Program-made: the position numbers and the translations under genes
The notes under the pieces: generated by a model
Seen by the model: only the letters and a program-made list of their open reading frames with translations
Told to the model about the DNA's origin: nothing
Database searches by the model: none
Source of the DNA: JBAYST01 sp041676005
GTDB taxonomy: Bacteria > Bacillota_I > Bacilli_A > RFN20 > CAG-826
NCBI GenBank assembly: GCA_041676005.1
Contig: JBAYST010000011.1
Location: forward strand, 1 to 24,234
Direction: 5' to 3'
DNA length: 24,234 nucleotides
Shown here: piece after piece, positions 1 to 6,303 of the stretch
How the letters are laid out: each line of letters begins with the position of its first letter
Numbering within the stretch: position 1 is the stretch's first letter

Positions 1-87
1 ACTGCGGATTTTAGACCTCTTGAAGACAACCTTGAAAAGTGGATTCAAAATGCAGTTGAGAAAATGGAGAAAGTAAAAAATGATTAG
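1..87 (+). CDS. 3' end of an unidentified gene (partial)
   Basis: An open frame runs from the window edge to a TAG at 85-87 and encodes only 28 residues, ending in a charged helix (EKMEKVKND). It overlaps the pgi start by 8 nt, so the two genes are probably co-transcribed and translationally coupled. The GGAG at 66-69 inside this frame serves as the pgi ribosome site. The fragment is too short for me to name a family. Confidence 0.55.
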   Translation, partial: TADFRPLEDNLEKWIQNAVEKMEKVKND

Positions 88-1363
88 AGTGAATTTAAAA
101 AATGCAGTCGATGAAAAAGAGATTTTAAAATATCAAAAAAAAGTTGAAAAAATCAATTTGATGATTGAAGAAAAAACAGGTCTTGGAAATGACTTTTTAG
201 GATGGGTCGATCATCCGAAGAACTTTGACAAAAACGAAGTCGCAAAAATTATTGAACTCGCTGATTATGTCCGCGCTAATTTTGAAGTTCTCGTCGTTGT
301 TGGAATTGGTGGAAGTTATCTTGGAGCACGAGCTGCGATCGAGGCGCTTGGAGGACTTTATCCGAACAAAAAATTGGAAATCATTTATTTAGGAAATACT
401 TTTTCTTCGACTTATACCGCACAAATATTGTCTTATTTAGAAAACAAAAAATTTGCGATCAATGTCATCTCTAAAAGTGGAACTACTACTGAAACATCTA
501 TTGCGTTTAGATTAGTTAAAAATTTACTAGAAAAGAAAATTGGAAAGAAGGCGAGTCAAAAAGCAATTTTTGCTACGACCGATAAGACTGAAGGAGCGTT
601 AAAAAAACTTGCCGATCAAGAAGGTTATGCGACTTTTGTTTTACCAAACGATATCGGAGGTCGTTATTCAATTTTCACACCGGTTGGACTTTTTCCTTTA
701 GCGTGTGCTGGATATGACGTGAATGCATTTTTAAATGGCTCATTAATTGGTTATGAGAAATATTCCAAGGCTTCTTTAGAAGAAAACCCTTGTTACATGT
801 ACGCGTGTTCACGCGATTATATGTCTAGACATCAAGGAAAAAATGTCGAATTATTCGTTCAATACGAACCACAATTCATTCAAATTTCGGAATGGTTAAA
901 ACAACTATTTGGTGAAAGTGAGGGCAAGCATAAACGAGGAATTTTCCCCGCTTCTGCATCGTTTTCAACTGATTTGCATTCTTTAGGTCAATTCATTCAA
1001 GATGGAACTCCACTTTTATTTGAGACGATTATTCGAGTTTTAAAACCTGAAGAAGATATTATTATTCCACACGATAAAGATGATTTGGACGGACTTAATT
1101 ATTTAGAATCTAAAAAATTATCTTATATAAATGAACAAGCTTTTTTAGGCACTTTGAAGGCTCATCATGAAGATGGAAATGTGCCTTGTATTGTTTTAGA
1201 AGTTGAAGAAATGAATGAACAAAATCTTGGCGAATTATTGTATTTCTTTATGAGAGCTTGCGCGATGAGTGCTTACCTTCTTGAAATCAATCCGTTCGAT
1301 CAACCGGGGGTAGAAATTTACAAGAAAAATATGTTTCATTTGCTCGGGAAAAAAGGGTACTAA
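80..1363 (+). CDS. pgi: glucose-6-phosphate isomerase
   Basis: Cytoplasmic glycolytic enzyme interconverting glucose 6-phosphate and fructose 6-phosphate. The 427-residue protein is close to the short bacterial form, which is about 450 residues in Bacillus. Visible family motifs in order are GIGGSYLG (75-82), the sugar-phosphate loop SKSGTTTET (131-139), the PGI signature GGRYSIFTPVGLFPLA (about 193-208), the block GESEGKHKRGIFPAS with the expected catalytic Glu (about 278-292), and the C-terminal motif NPFDQPGVEIYKKN (404-417) with the catalytic Lys. The ATG at 80 is preceded by GGAG at 66-69. The gene overlaps the end of an upstream gene, so it is probably distal in an operon that starts outside the window. 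I see no clear terminator between it and the tRNA promoter. The family assignment is secure. Confidence 0.97.
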   Translation: MIRVNLKNAVDEKEILKYQKKVEKINLMIEEKTGLGNDFLGWVDHPKNFDKNEVAKIIELADYVRANFEVLVVVGIGGSYLGARAAIEALGGLYPNKKLEIIYLGNTFSSTYTAQILSYLENKKFAINVISKSGTTTETSIAFRLVKNLLEKKIGKKASQKAIFATTDKTEGALKKLADQEGYATFVLPNDIGGRYSIFTPVGLFPLACAGYDVNAFLNGSLIGYEKYSKASLEENPCYMYACSRDYMSRHQGKNVELFVQYEPQFIQISEWLKQLFGESEGKHKRGIFPASASFSTDLHSLGQFIQDGTPLLFETIIRVLKPEEDIIIPHDKDDLDGLNYLESKKLSYINEQAFLGTLKAHHEDGNVPCIVLEVEEMNEQNLGELLYFFMRACAMSAYLLEINPFDQPGVEIYKKNMFHLLGKKGY

Positions 1364-1404
1364 TATTATCTCTATTTTATCCAAATTCTCCTTAAAATAT
1401 CTCA

Positions 1405-1433
1405 TTGACTTGATATATATCAAATGATATATT
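1405..1433 (+). promoter_or_regulatory. promoter of the tRNA cluster
   Basis: A -35 TTGACT (1405-1410), a 17-nt spacer and a -10 TATATT (1428-1433) preceded by an extended TG (1425-1426) make a strong sigma-70 type promoter. It lies about 25 nt upstream of tRNA-Val. The spacer contains a perfect 14-bp palindrome, TTGATATATATCAA (1410-1423). Confidence 0.8.
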
Positions 1434-1457
1434 ATTTAAGCGCGTGACAACCAACGG

Positions 1458-1533
1458 GGATGCTTAGCTCAGTTGGGAGAGCATCGCCTTTACACGGCGG
1501 AGGTCGGGGGTTCAAGCCCCTCAGCATCCACCA
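1458..1533 (+). tRNA. tRNA-Val (anticodon TAC)
   Basis: A full cloverleaf can be folded. The acceptor arm GGATGCT pairs with AGCATCC, the D stem is GCTC/GAGC, and the anticodon loop TTTACAC presents TAC. The T arm has TTCAAGC, and CCA is encoded at 1531-1533. It is the first gene of a six-tRNA transcript and reads GUN valine codons, chiefly GUA. Confidence 0.97.
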
Positions 1534-1547
1534 TTACAATTCGATTT

Positions 1548-1631
1548 GGAGGGGTAGCGAAGTGGCTAAACGCGGTTGACTGTAAATCAACTCCTTAGGG
1601 TTCGGCGGTTCGAATCTGCCCCCCTCCACCA
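1548..1631 (+). tRNA. tRNA-Tyr (anticodon GTA)
   Basis: The acceptor GGAGGGG pairs fully with CCCCTCC. The anticodon loop presents GTA. The long variable arm expected for bacterial tRNA-Tyr is present, as are TTCGAAT in the T loop and an encoded CCA. It lies 14 nt after tRNA-Val. Confidence 0.97.
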
Positions 1632-1634
1632 TCT

Positions 1635-1710
1635 TGGGGTGTAGCCAAGCGGTAAGGCAACAGACTTTGACTCTGTCATCTCGATGGTTCGATCCCATCC
1701 ACCCCAGCCA
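1635..1710 (+). tRNA. tRNA-Gln (anticodon TTG)
   Basis: The acceptor TGGGGTG pairs with CACCCCA and gives the weak U1-A72 pair typical of bacterial tRNA-Gln. The anticodon loop CTTTGAC presents TTG. CCA is encoded. It starts 3 nt after tRNA-Tyr. A T-run follows at 1715-1722 without a separate hairpin, so I do not call a terminator there. Confidence 0.96.
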
Positions 1711-1728
1711 CGCACTTTTTTTATAAAA

Positions 1729-1804
1729 CTCCCGTTAGCTCAGCCGGTAGAGCACTTGACTTTTAATCAAGGGGTCAGAAGTTCGAATCTTCTACGGGAG
1801 ACCA
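1729..1804 (+). tRNA. tRNA-Lys (anticodon TTT)
   Basis: The acceptor CTCCCGT pairs fully with ACGGGAG, and the discriminator A and CCA are encoded. The D stem is GCTC/GAGC. The anticodon stem CTTGA/TCAAG holds the loop CTTTTAA, presenting TTT. The C1-G72 first pair is less usual than G1-C72 but is fully paired. Confidence 0.96.
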
Positions 1805-1811
1805 TTCTTTA

Positions 1812-1900
1812 GCCCAGGTGGCGAAACAGGTAGACGCACAGGACTTAAAATCCTGGGGGAGTTAAATCCCGTGCCGGTTCAATTCCGGCCCCGGGCACCA
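1812..1900 (+). tRNA. tRNA-Leu (anticodon TAA)
   Basis: A class II tRNA of 89 nt with a long variable arm. The anticodon stem CAGGA/TCCTG holds the loop CTTAAAA, presenting TAA. The T arm is GCCGG/CCGGC with TTCAATT, and CCA is encoded. The acceptor arm GCCCAGG against CCCGGGC leaves one A-C mismatch at position 5:68 (A1816 with C1892). All other acceptor positions pair. Confidence 0.95.
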
Positions 1901-1970
1901 AATCAACAAGCCTTTTAGTATTATTTAAAAGGAGTTATAGCATTTAAAATCCTCAATATCAAATTGAAAT

Positions 1971-2044
1971 TGGGGCATAGCCAAGCGGTAAGGCAGCGGG
2001 CTCTGAACTCGCCAGCTCTGGTTCGAATCCAGATGCCCCAGCCA
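1971..2044 (+). tRNA. tRNA-Gln (anticodon CTG)
   Basis: The acceptor TGGGGCA pairs with TGCCCCA, again with U1-A72, and CCA is encoded. The anticodon stem GCGGG/CTCGC holds the loop CTCTGAA, presenting CTG. Its D arm is the same as that of the Gln-TTG gene at 1635, which suggests a duplicated and diverged pair. A 70-nt spacer containing a 7-bp hairpin (1911-1932) separates it from tRNA-Leu. Confidence 0.94.
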
Positions 2045-2057
2045 TTCACCAACATTT

Positions 2058-2080
2058 AAAACACCTACTGGTGTTTTTTT
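2058..2080 (+). terminator. intrinsic terminator of the tRNA cluster
   Basis: The stem AAAACACC (2058-2065) pairs with GGTGTTTT (2070-2077) around the tetraloop TACT, and the T-run continues to 2080. It lies 13 nt after the last tRNA. Confidence 0.85.
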
Positions 2081-2104
2081 GTTTAAAACATCTGATATAT
2101 CAAT

Positions 2105-2133
2105 TTCTTAACCTGTGTTATCATTGTTATGAT
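2105..2133 (+). promoter_or_regulatory. possible promoter of the 611-residue protein and LemA genes
   Basis: An extended -10, TGT followed by TATGAT (2128-2133), lies about 26 nt upstream of the start codon. At 17 nt there is only a poor -35 (TTCTTA, 2105-2110). A 10-bp palindrome, TGATATATCA (2093-2102), sits just upstream and resembles the palindrome in the tRNA promoter. The position right after a terminator supports a new transcription start here. Confidence 0.4.
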
Positions 2134-2159
2134 AAGTAGAGAAAGGAGAAAACGGAAAT

Positions 2160-3995
2160 ATGGAAAAAGACACAACTTTTGAAAGTTTTGGAGAAGAAAA
2201 TATTTTTGAGCCTCTTGCAGCATACAAAAATATTTTTAAAGAGAAATTTAATCGAAATGCACAAGAATACTTTGATGGCTTAGTTGAAAAATCTAAAATC
2301 GACATCGAGGCCAACAAAGAGACCAATCGAAAAATAAAAAAAGCTGTCGCTGAAGCTGAGCAGCTTGATAAAAAGATCAGAACAAAGAGTGGATGGAGAT
2401 TATTTCTCATCTTTTTAGCAGTTGTTTCTTTTATCGCTTTTATCGGTGGGATTATCATTACCGTTCAAGGAATTCAAGACACCTGGGTTCCTATCTTAAC
2501 AATTACTTTAGGGCTCGTTATTGCAATTTTTTCTCTTATTATGATTTTTGTCGCCATCAATCCAAAGATTAAAGCATTACAACTTCAAAAAAATGAAGAA
2601 GATAAACGAATTAAAAAATTGAAAAACGAAGCCTGGGAACAATTAAAATCGCTAAATGATCTATTTGGAAATTCTACGAATATCGATTTATTTAAAAAAA
2701 CTATTCCTCTAATTAATTTAGATCAAACGTTCAATAGCAAAAGGCTTGATTATTTGGTCAACAAATTTGGTTTAGCTGATAATTATGACTTAAATCGTTC
2801 TACCCTTTATGTTCAATCAGGTGATATTATCGGCAATCCATTTTTCTTAGCGCGTGATTTAGTTCATTACTTGGGGACGAAAACATATTCAGGAAGCATC
2901 ACAATTACATGGACAACCACTACTTATATCAATGGAAAAGCATCTGTTCGACATCATTCACAAGTCCTAACTGCTCACGTCACTAAACCGTGTCCTTATT
3001 ATCATAAAGAAACTTATTTGGTTTATGGAAATGAAGCTGCTCCTGATCTCATCTTCTCTCGTGAAGATTCTGATGCTGAATTACTCAATGAAAAACAAAT
3101 TCAAAAAGTTGTCGCTAAAGAAGAGAAAAAACTGAACAAAATGGCAGAAAAAAGTTTAAAAAAAGGTGGGACCTTTACCGTTATGGGTAATACTGAATTC
3201 GATGTTTTGTGGGGAGGTCAAAATCGAAACAACGAAGTTCAATTCAGACTTCTTTTCACGCCACTCGCCCAAAAGCAACTCCTCGCTTTGATGAAGGATA
3301 AAACAGTCGCTTATGGTGATGACTTCGATTTTATCAAACATAAGAAAATCAATATTGTTGAACCGGAGCATTTAGCGACTACAATCTTTGAATTAGGGCC
3401 TGAACATTATAGAAATTATGATTATGAAGAGATGAGAAAGAATTTCCTTTTCCTCAACAATGATTTCTTCAAAAGCGTTTATTTCACTTTTGCCCCCATT
3501 CTTGCAATTCCGATTTATCAACAACACAAACCACACGAATACATTTATAAGGATTTATATGAAAGTTACGTGAGTTTTTATGAACACGAAAAAGTCGCAA
3601 ATGCTTTAAATGAAGACGAATTCAAACATCCGTTATGTAAAACCCCGAGTATTTTAAAGACTTCGACAATTAGAAGTGGGGATTTTTTAGACACGGTTTT
3701 GGTTACTGCCTATGGATATAAAACTATCGAACGGGTCGAAGTGGTCCGAGTTAGCGGAGGCGATGGAAGAATTCATACCGTTCCGGTAAGTTGGACCGAA
3801 TACATTCCAGTGCAAAAAGAGACCCCGCTCAATATTGGCATAATTGAAGAACAAAAAGCTGAAACTTGGAGTGAAAAGATTCGCAAATCATTCGAAGCGT
3901 TTAAAAAAGATGATTCGAACGAAGGAAATAAAGACATTATTCCTGTTGGATTGTTTCTAGCTCATATCGTAAAAAGTAAGAAAAAAGATAAATAA
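2160..3995 (+). CDS. two-TM membrane protein of unknown function, LemA neighbour
   Basis: I do not recognise a characterised family. The 611-residue protein starts with a charged, probably coiled-coil segment (about 40-76). Two hydrophobic helices follow (about 80-103 and 110-134), then a second charged helix (138-165), and then a large hydrophilic domain of about 440 residues without visible enzyme motifs. No signal peptide is seen, so both tails are predicted cytoplasmic, with a short outer loop near 104-109. The topology and the LemA neighbour recall DUF3137-type proteins; this is an inference. The ATG at 2160 has AAAGGAG at 2142-2148. lemA follows after 43 nt with its own strong ribosome site, and a terminator closes the pair, so the two likely form an operon acting on one membrane process. 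Confidence 0.85.
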   Translation: MEKDTTFESFGEENIFEPLAAYKNIFKEKFNRNAQEYFDGLVEKSKIDIEANKETNRKIKKAVAEAEQLDKKIRTKSGWRLFLIFLAVVSFIAFIGGIIITVQGIQDTWVPILTITLGLVIAIFSLIMIFVAINPKIKALQLQKNEEDKRIKKLKNEAWEQLKSLNDLFGNSTNIDLFKKTIPLINLDQTFNSKRLDYLVNKFGLADNYDLNRSTLYVQSGDIIGNPFFLARDLVHYLGTKTYSGSITITWTTTTYINGKASVRHHSQVLTAHVTKPCPYYHKETYLVYGNEAAPDLIFSREDSDAELLNEKQIQKVVAKEEKKLNKMAEKSLKKGGTFTVMGNTEFDVLWGGQNRNNEVQFRLLFTPLAQKQLLALMKDKTVAYGDDFDFIKHKKINIVEPEHLATTIFELGPEHYRNYDYEEMRKNFLFLNNDFFKSVYFTFAPILAIPIYQQHKPHEYIYKDLYESYVSFYEHEKVANALNEDEFKHPLCKTPSILKTSTIRSGDFLDTVLVTAYGYKTIERVEVVRVSGGDGRIHTVPVSWTEYIPVQKETPLNIGIIEEQKAETWSEKIRKSFEAFKKDDSNEGNKDIIPVGLFLAHIVKSKKKDK

Positions 3996-4038
3996 TCTTT
4001 TCAATATATGTCATAATATTCAAATGGAGGTATAAAAC

Positions 4039-4704
4039 ATGGCAAACGAACTAGATGAAATGACTGGACCGGTCAATAAAGAAGGTCGAGATATTAATGT
4101 TATCGAAAAACAAATTCCTGTAAAAGTCGGTGTGGGATCATTGATTTTTGAAATCGTTCTTTGGGTTTTGGCAATTATTCCTGGTTTAATTTTCTTAATT
4201 TTGAAAATCAAAGCAAAAAATTATTTCCGTGCTTTACAACAAAAAATTCAACACAATGCATCGCAGATCGATAACTTCCTTGAACAGAGAGTTCAAATTC
4301 TTCAAAACGTTGTCGGAATCGTCGAAAAATCTGTTGAACTCGACAAAGATGTCATGAAGACTGTTGCTCAATTCAGAGGTGGAGTCAATCCAACTGAAGC
4401 AAATCGAAACGAAGTTTCTGATCGTCTAGACAGTGCGATGACAAGTGTCAGAGTTGCTTTTGAAGCTTATCCAGATCTTAAGTCTCATCGTTCTTTAGCT
4501 GATGCTATGCAACAAAATAGCTACTTGCAACGCGAAATCACCGCTGCTCGTGAAGTTTATAACGATACCGTCTTAAGATGGAACCAAGATATCTTCGCTT
4601 GGCCAACAAAGATGATTGTTGCTGCTAAAGCAGGTTATACAACGAGAATTCCTTTCACTGCCAGTAAAGAAGTGAAAGAACAAGCTCGCGCCAAGTTCTT
4701 CTAA
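4039..4704 (+). CDS. lemA: LemA family protein
   Basis: A 221-residue protein with a hydrophilic N-terminal tail of about 30 residues, one transmembrane helix (about 33-56) and a long alpha-helical domain. The conserved LemA core is visible: EQRVQILQNVVGIV (about 81-94), AYPDLKS, then an AREVYND segment and a WNQDIFAWP segment near the C terminus. LemA proteins are widespread and small, with an antiparallel helix bundle, and their biochemical role is unsettled. The start at 4039 has a strong GGAGG at 4025-4029. The N-terminal tail before the TM helix is longer than in many LemA proteins. The preceding 611-residue membrane protein is the obvious functional partner. Confidence 0.93.
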   Translation: MANELDEMTGPVNKEGRDINVIEKQIPVKVGVGSLIFEIVLWVLAIIPGLIFLILKIKAKNYFRALQQKIQHNASQIDNFLEQRVQILQNVVGIVEKSVELDKDVMKTVAQFRGGVNPTEANRNEVSDRLDSAMTSVRVAFEAYPDLKSHRSLADAMQQNSYLQREITAAREVYNDTVLRWNQDIFAWPTKMIVAAKAGYTTRIPFTASKEVKEQARAKFF

Positions 4705-4727
4705 TAAAGTAGAAAACTTATAATATT

Positions 4728-4760
4728 AAAACCTCAAGTCAATCAACTTGAGGTTTTTTT
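4728..4760 (+). terminator. intrinsic terminator after lemA
   Basis: A perfect 12-bp stem, AAAACCTCAAGT (4728-4739) with ACTTGAGGTTTT (4746-4757), has a 6-nt loop and a T7 run to 4760. The A4 on the left side could give weaker termination for the convergent minus-strand gene at 4794. Confidence 0.92.
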
Positions 4761-4793
4761 ATAAAAAAAATAGAAATCCGCTTCTACCTTTTT

Positions 4794-5222
4794 TCAAAAT
4801 GAAATGTCACTTTTACTTTTGGCAACTTCAATTTTAAATCTACGCAAATGCGCCAATAATTCTTTAGCAGCTTTTTTGGATTTTTTAGGATAAAAGAAGA
4901 TGAGAATACTATCTCCGTTTTCAACCGAAATAGTAAAACGATGAAAACCTCGCAAATCTTTTCTTCCAATTAATTTTTCATCGGTTGCAAAACCAATTTC
5001 TTTTAATTTGATTGCAAAGCGTGCATTATGGTAATTTATCTGGCTTTTATCATCTACAAGATCAATGGTCTCGTCATCAAATACCAAGATGCTATCATGA
5101 GTCGCTAAAAGTGCTGCATGATGAAATAATTCTTTTGGAGAAAATTTCATCAAGCCGAAAACTAGAGCAATACCGTATTCTTGAGCTTCAATTTTTGTTT
5201 CCATCATCTTTATTTTAATCAT
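4794..5222 (-). CDS. hypothetical protein, unrecognised
   Basis: Up to 142 residues, with no signal peptide or transmembrane segment. The composition is that of a normal soluble protein, with alternating hydrophobic strands (SILVFDDETIDLV, HRFTISVENGDSILIFF) and a final basic helix (KKSKKAAKELLAHLRRFKIE). The strand-rich middle followed by one helix loosely recalls a PH-like fold, but I cannot support that from sequence. There are three possible starts: 5222, 5207 and 5204. None has a Shine-Dalgarno site. A TAAAAT at 5217-5212 lies 7 nt before the ATG at 5204, so the real product may be the 136-residue form from a leaderless mRNA. It stands alone between a convergent terminator and a divergent gene, and no function is proposed. 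Confidence 0.65.
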   Translation of the reverse strand: MIKIKMMETKIEAQEYGIALVFGLMKFSPKELFHHAALLATHDSILVFDDETIDLVDDKSQINYHNARFAIKLKEIGFATDEKLIGRKDLRGFHRFTISVENGDSILIFFYPKKSKKAAKELLAHLRRFKIEVAKSKSDISF

Positions 5223-5227
5223 CTTTA

Positions 5228-5256
5228 ATTACAATTAAAACAAACTTTGCTATAAT
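5228..5256 (+). promoter_or_regulatory. start-proximal promoter of the Nfu-type gene
   Basis: A perfect extended -10 (TGC then TATAAT, 5251-5256) lies 17 nt after ATTACA (5228-5233), which matches four of six -35 positions. The ATG is at 5267, so transcription would begin only about 3-5 nt upstream of the start codon. No Shine-Dalgarno site exists in the short gap. Confidence 0.7.
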
Positions 5257-5266
5257 CGTTGCTGCT

Positions 5267-5494
5267 ATGGAAGAAACTGAAAAATTAATTTTAGCTACAT
5301 TAGACAAAATTCGCCCGTTTTTAAGACGTGATGGCGGTGACATCGAATTCCTTTCTTTTGAAGATGGAATTGTTTATGTCAAAATGCATGGAGCTTGTGA
5401 AGGCTGTGCTTTTATCGATTCAACTTTAAAAGATACAATCGAAGTCATTCTCACCGAAGAAGTTCCGGGTGTAATCGAAGTCAGAAATGTATAA
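5267..5494 (+). CDS. NifU C-terminal (Nfu) type iron-sulfur scaffold protein
   Basis: A 75-residue stand-alone Nfu domain. The N-terminal part LDKIRPFLRRDGGDIEFL is characteristic of the family. The cluster-binding CxxC is at CEGC (residues 44-47) within MHGACEGCAFIDSTLK. Such proteins bind a [4Fe-4S] cluster at a homodimer interface and pass it to apo-enzymes. MiaB, encoded elsewhere in the window, is a possible client by inference. The size matches Bacillus YutI-like proteins. The ATG at 5267 is the only sensible start, although it lacks a ribosome-binding site. The nearby promoter suggests a leaderless or nearly leaderless mRNA. The gene is monocistronic and ends in a terminator that overlaps its stop codon. 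Confidence 0.93.
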   Translation: MEETEKLILATLDKIRPFLRRDGGDIEFLSFEDGIVYVKMHGACEGCAFIDSTLKDTIEVILTEEVPGVIEVRNV

Positions 5495-5522
5495 AAAATC
5501 TCTCGCTTAGAGAGATTTTTTT
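5493..5522. terminator. bidirectional intrinsic terminator
   Basis: The stem AATCTCTC (5497-5504) pairs with GAGAGATT (5510-5517) around GCTTA. It is flanked by an A-run on the left and a T-run on the right, so it can stop transcription from both the Nfu gene (plus) and cysQ (minus). It begins at the stop codon of the former and ends 2 nt before the stop codon of the latter. Confidence 0.9.
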
Positions 5523-5524
5523 AT

Positions 5525-6301
5525 TTAACGAAGGATATTTTCTTTTCGGTTACAGATGATATATCCATTACGGTTATAGACATCTTTACGGTTATAAGTT
5601 AATTTTTTTCCGTCAGGTTCTACAAATATTCCACCGGCTTCAGTGACGATAATATCACTTGCGGCAGTGTCCCATTCTTTTGTGCCTGATGATTCTCTAA
5701 AGGTAACTTCTGCTAAACCAGCAGCGATTCGGCATGCTTTTATCGAAGAACCAAATTTTTCGATTTTAGTAATTTTATCTTTGTATTTTTCAATAAGCGC
5801 TTTTTCTTTTTCGTTAGAATGAAAAACGCTAATCAAAACCGTCAGATCTTCTAATTTATCATTAACGTGAATTTGAGTGGCTATATCATCGAGTACATGA
5901 AAAGCTCCGTTTCCTTTTGAAGCGAAATACATTTCATTTTTCGCGGGAACTACTACAACTCCGACGACAATTTCGTGTTTATATGCTAGGGCGATATTCG
6001 TCGTGAACTCATCATCACGAGCAACAAAATTTTTTGTTCCATCAACAGGATCGATTATCCAGACAAAATCATTTTTTAATCTATTTAGATTATCATCACT
6101 TTCTTCAGTTAAAAAAGCGTGATTAGGAAATTCTTTTCGGAGATAATCATAAATTATTTTATCTGCTAATTTATCAGCTTCAGTGACGGGAGATTGGTCA
6201 GATTTGATTTCTACATCAAACCCTTTTCTATAAATTTCCATGATTTTAACACTGGCTCTTTTGCCAGCTTCAATTGCGGCCAATAATTCTTTTTCCCACA
6301 T
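5525..6301 (-). CDS. cysQ: inositol monophosphatase family protein, CysQ-like 3'(2'),5'-bisphosphate nucleotidase
   Basis: A 258-residue Mg-dependent phosphatase of the IMPase superfamily. The metal-binding motifs are in order: TEESDD (65-70), DPVDGTKNF (84-92) and EWDTAASD near residue 210. The segment DEFTTNIALAYKHEIVVGVV, followed by GNGAF, resembles CysQ (pAp to AMP plus phosphate) more than true inositol phosphatases. Substrate choice is still an inference. It starts 3 bases after the nrnA stop. The AGGAG ribosome site lies within the last codons of nrnA, so the two are coupled. Known Bacilli NrnA also hydrolyses pAp, so this pair probably shares a substrate pool. It is the last gene of its operon. 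Confidence 0.88.
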   Translation of the reverse strand: MWEKELLAAIEAGKRASVKIMEIYRKGFDVEIKSDQSPVTEADKLADKIIYDYLRKEFPNHAFLTEESDDNLNRLKNDFVWIIDPVDGTKNFVARDDEFTTNIALAYKHEIVVGVVVVPAKNEMYFASKGNGAFHVLDDIATQIHVNDKLEDLTVLISVFHSNEKEKALIEKYKDKITKIEKFGSSIKACRIAAGLAEVTFRESSGTKEWDTAASDIIVTEAGGIFVEPDGKKLTYNRKDVYNRNGYIICNRKENILR

Positions 6302-6303
6302 GT

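Noticed and set aside
1715..1722. T-run after tRNA-Gln(TTG) as a terminator
   Set aside because: No hairpin other than the tRNA itself precedes it, and tRNA-Lys follows after few bases without a promoter.
2108..2458. Minus-strand frame of 116 codons over the start of the 611-residue protein gene
   Set aside because: Its hydrophobic stretches mirror the charged coiled-coil codons on the other strand, and it covers the terminator-promoter region. It has no ribosome site.
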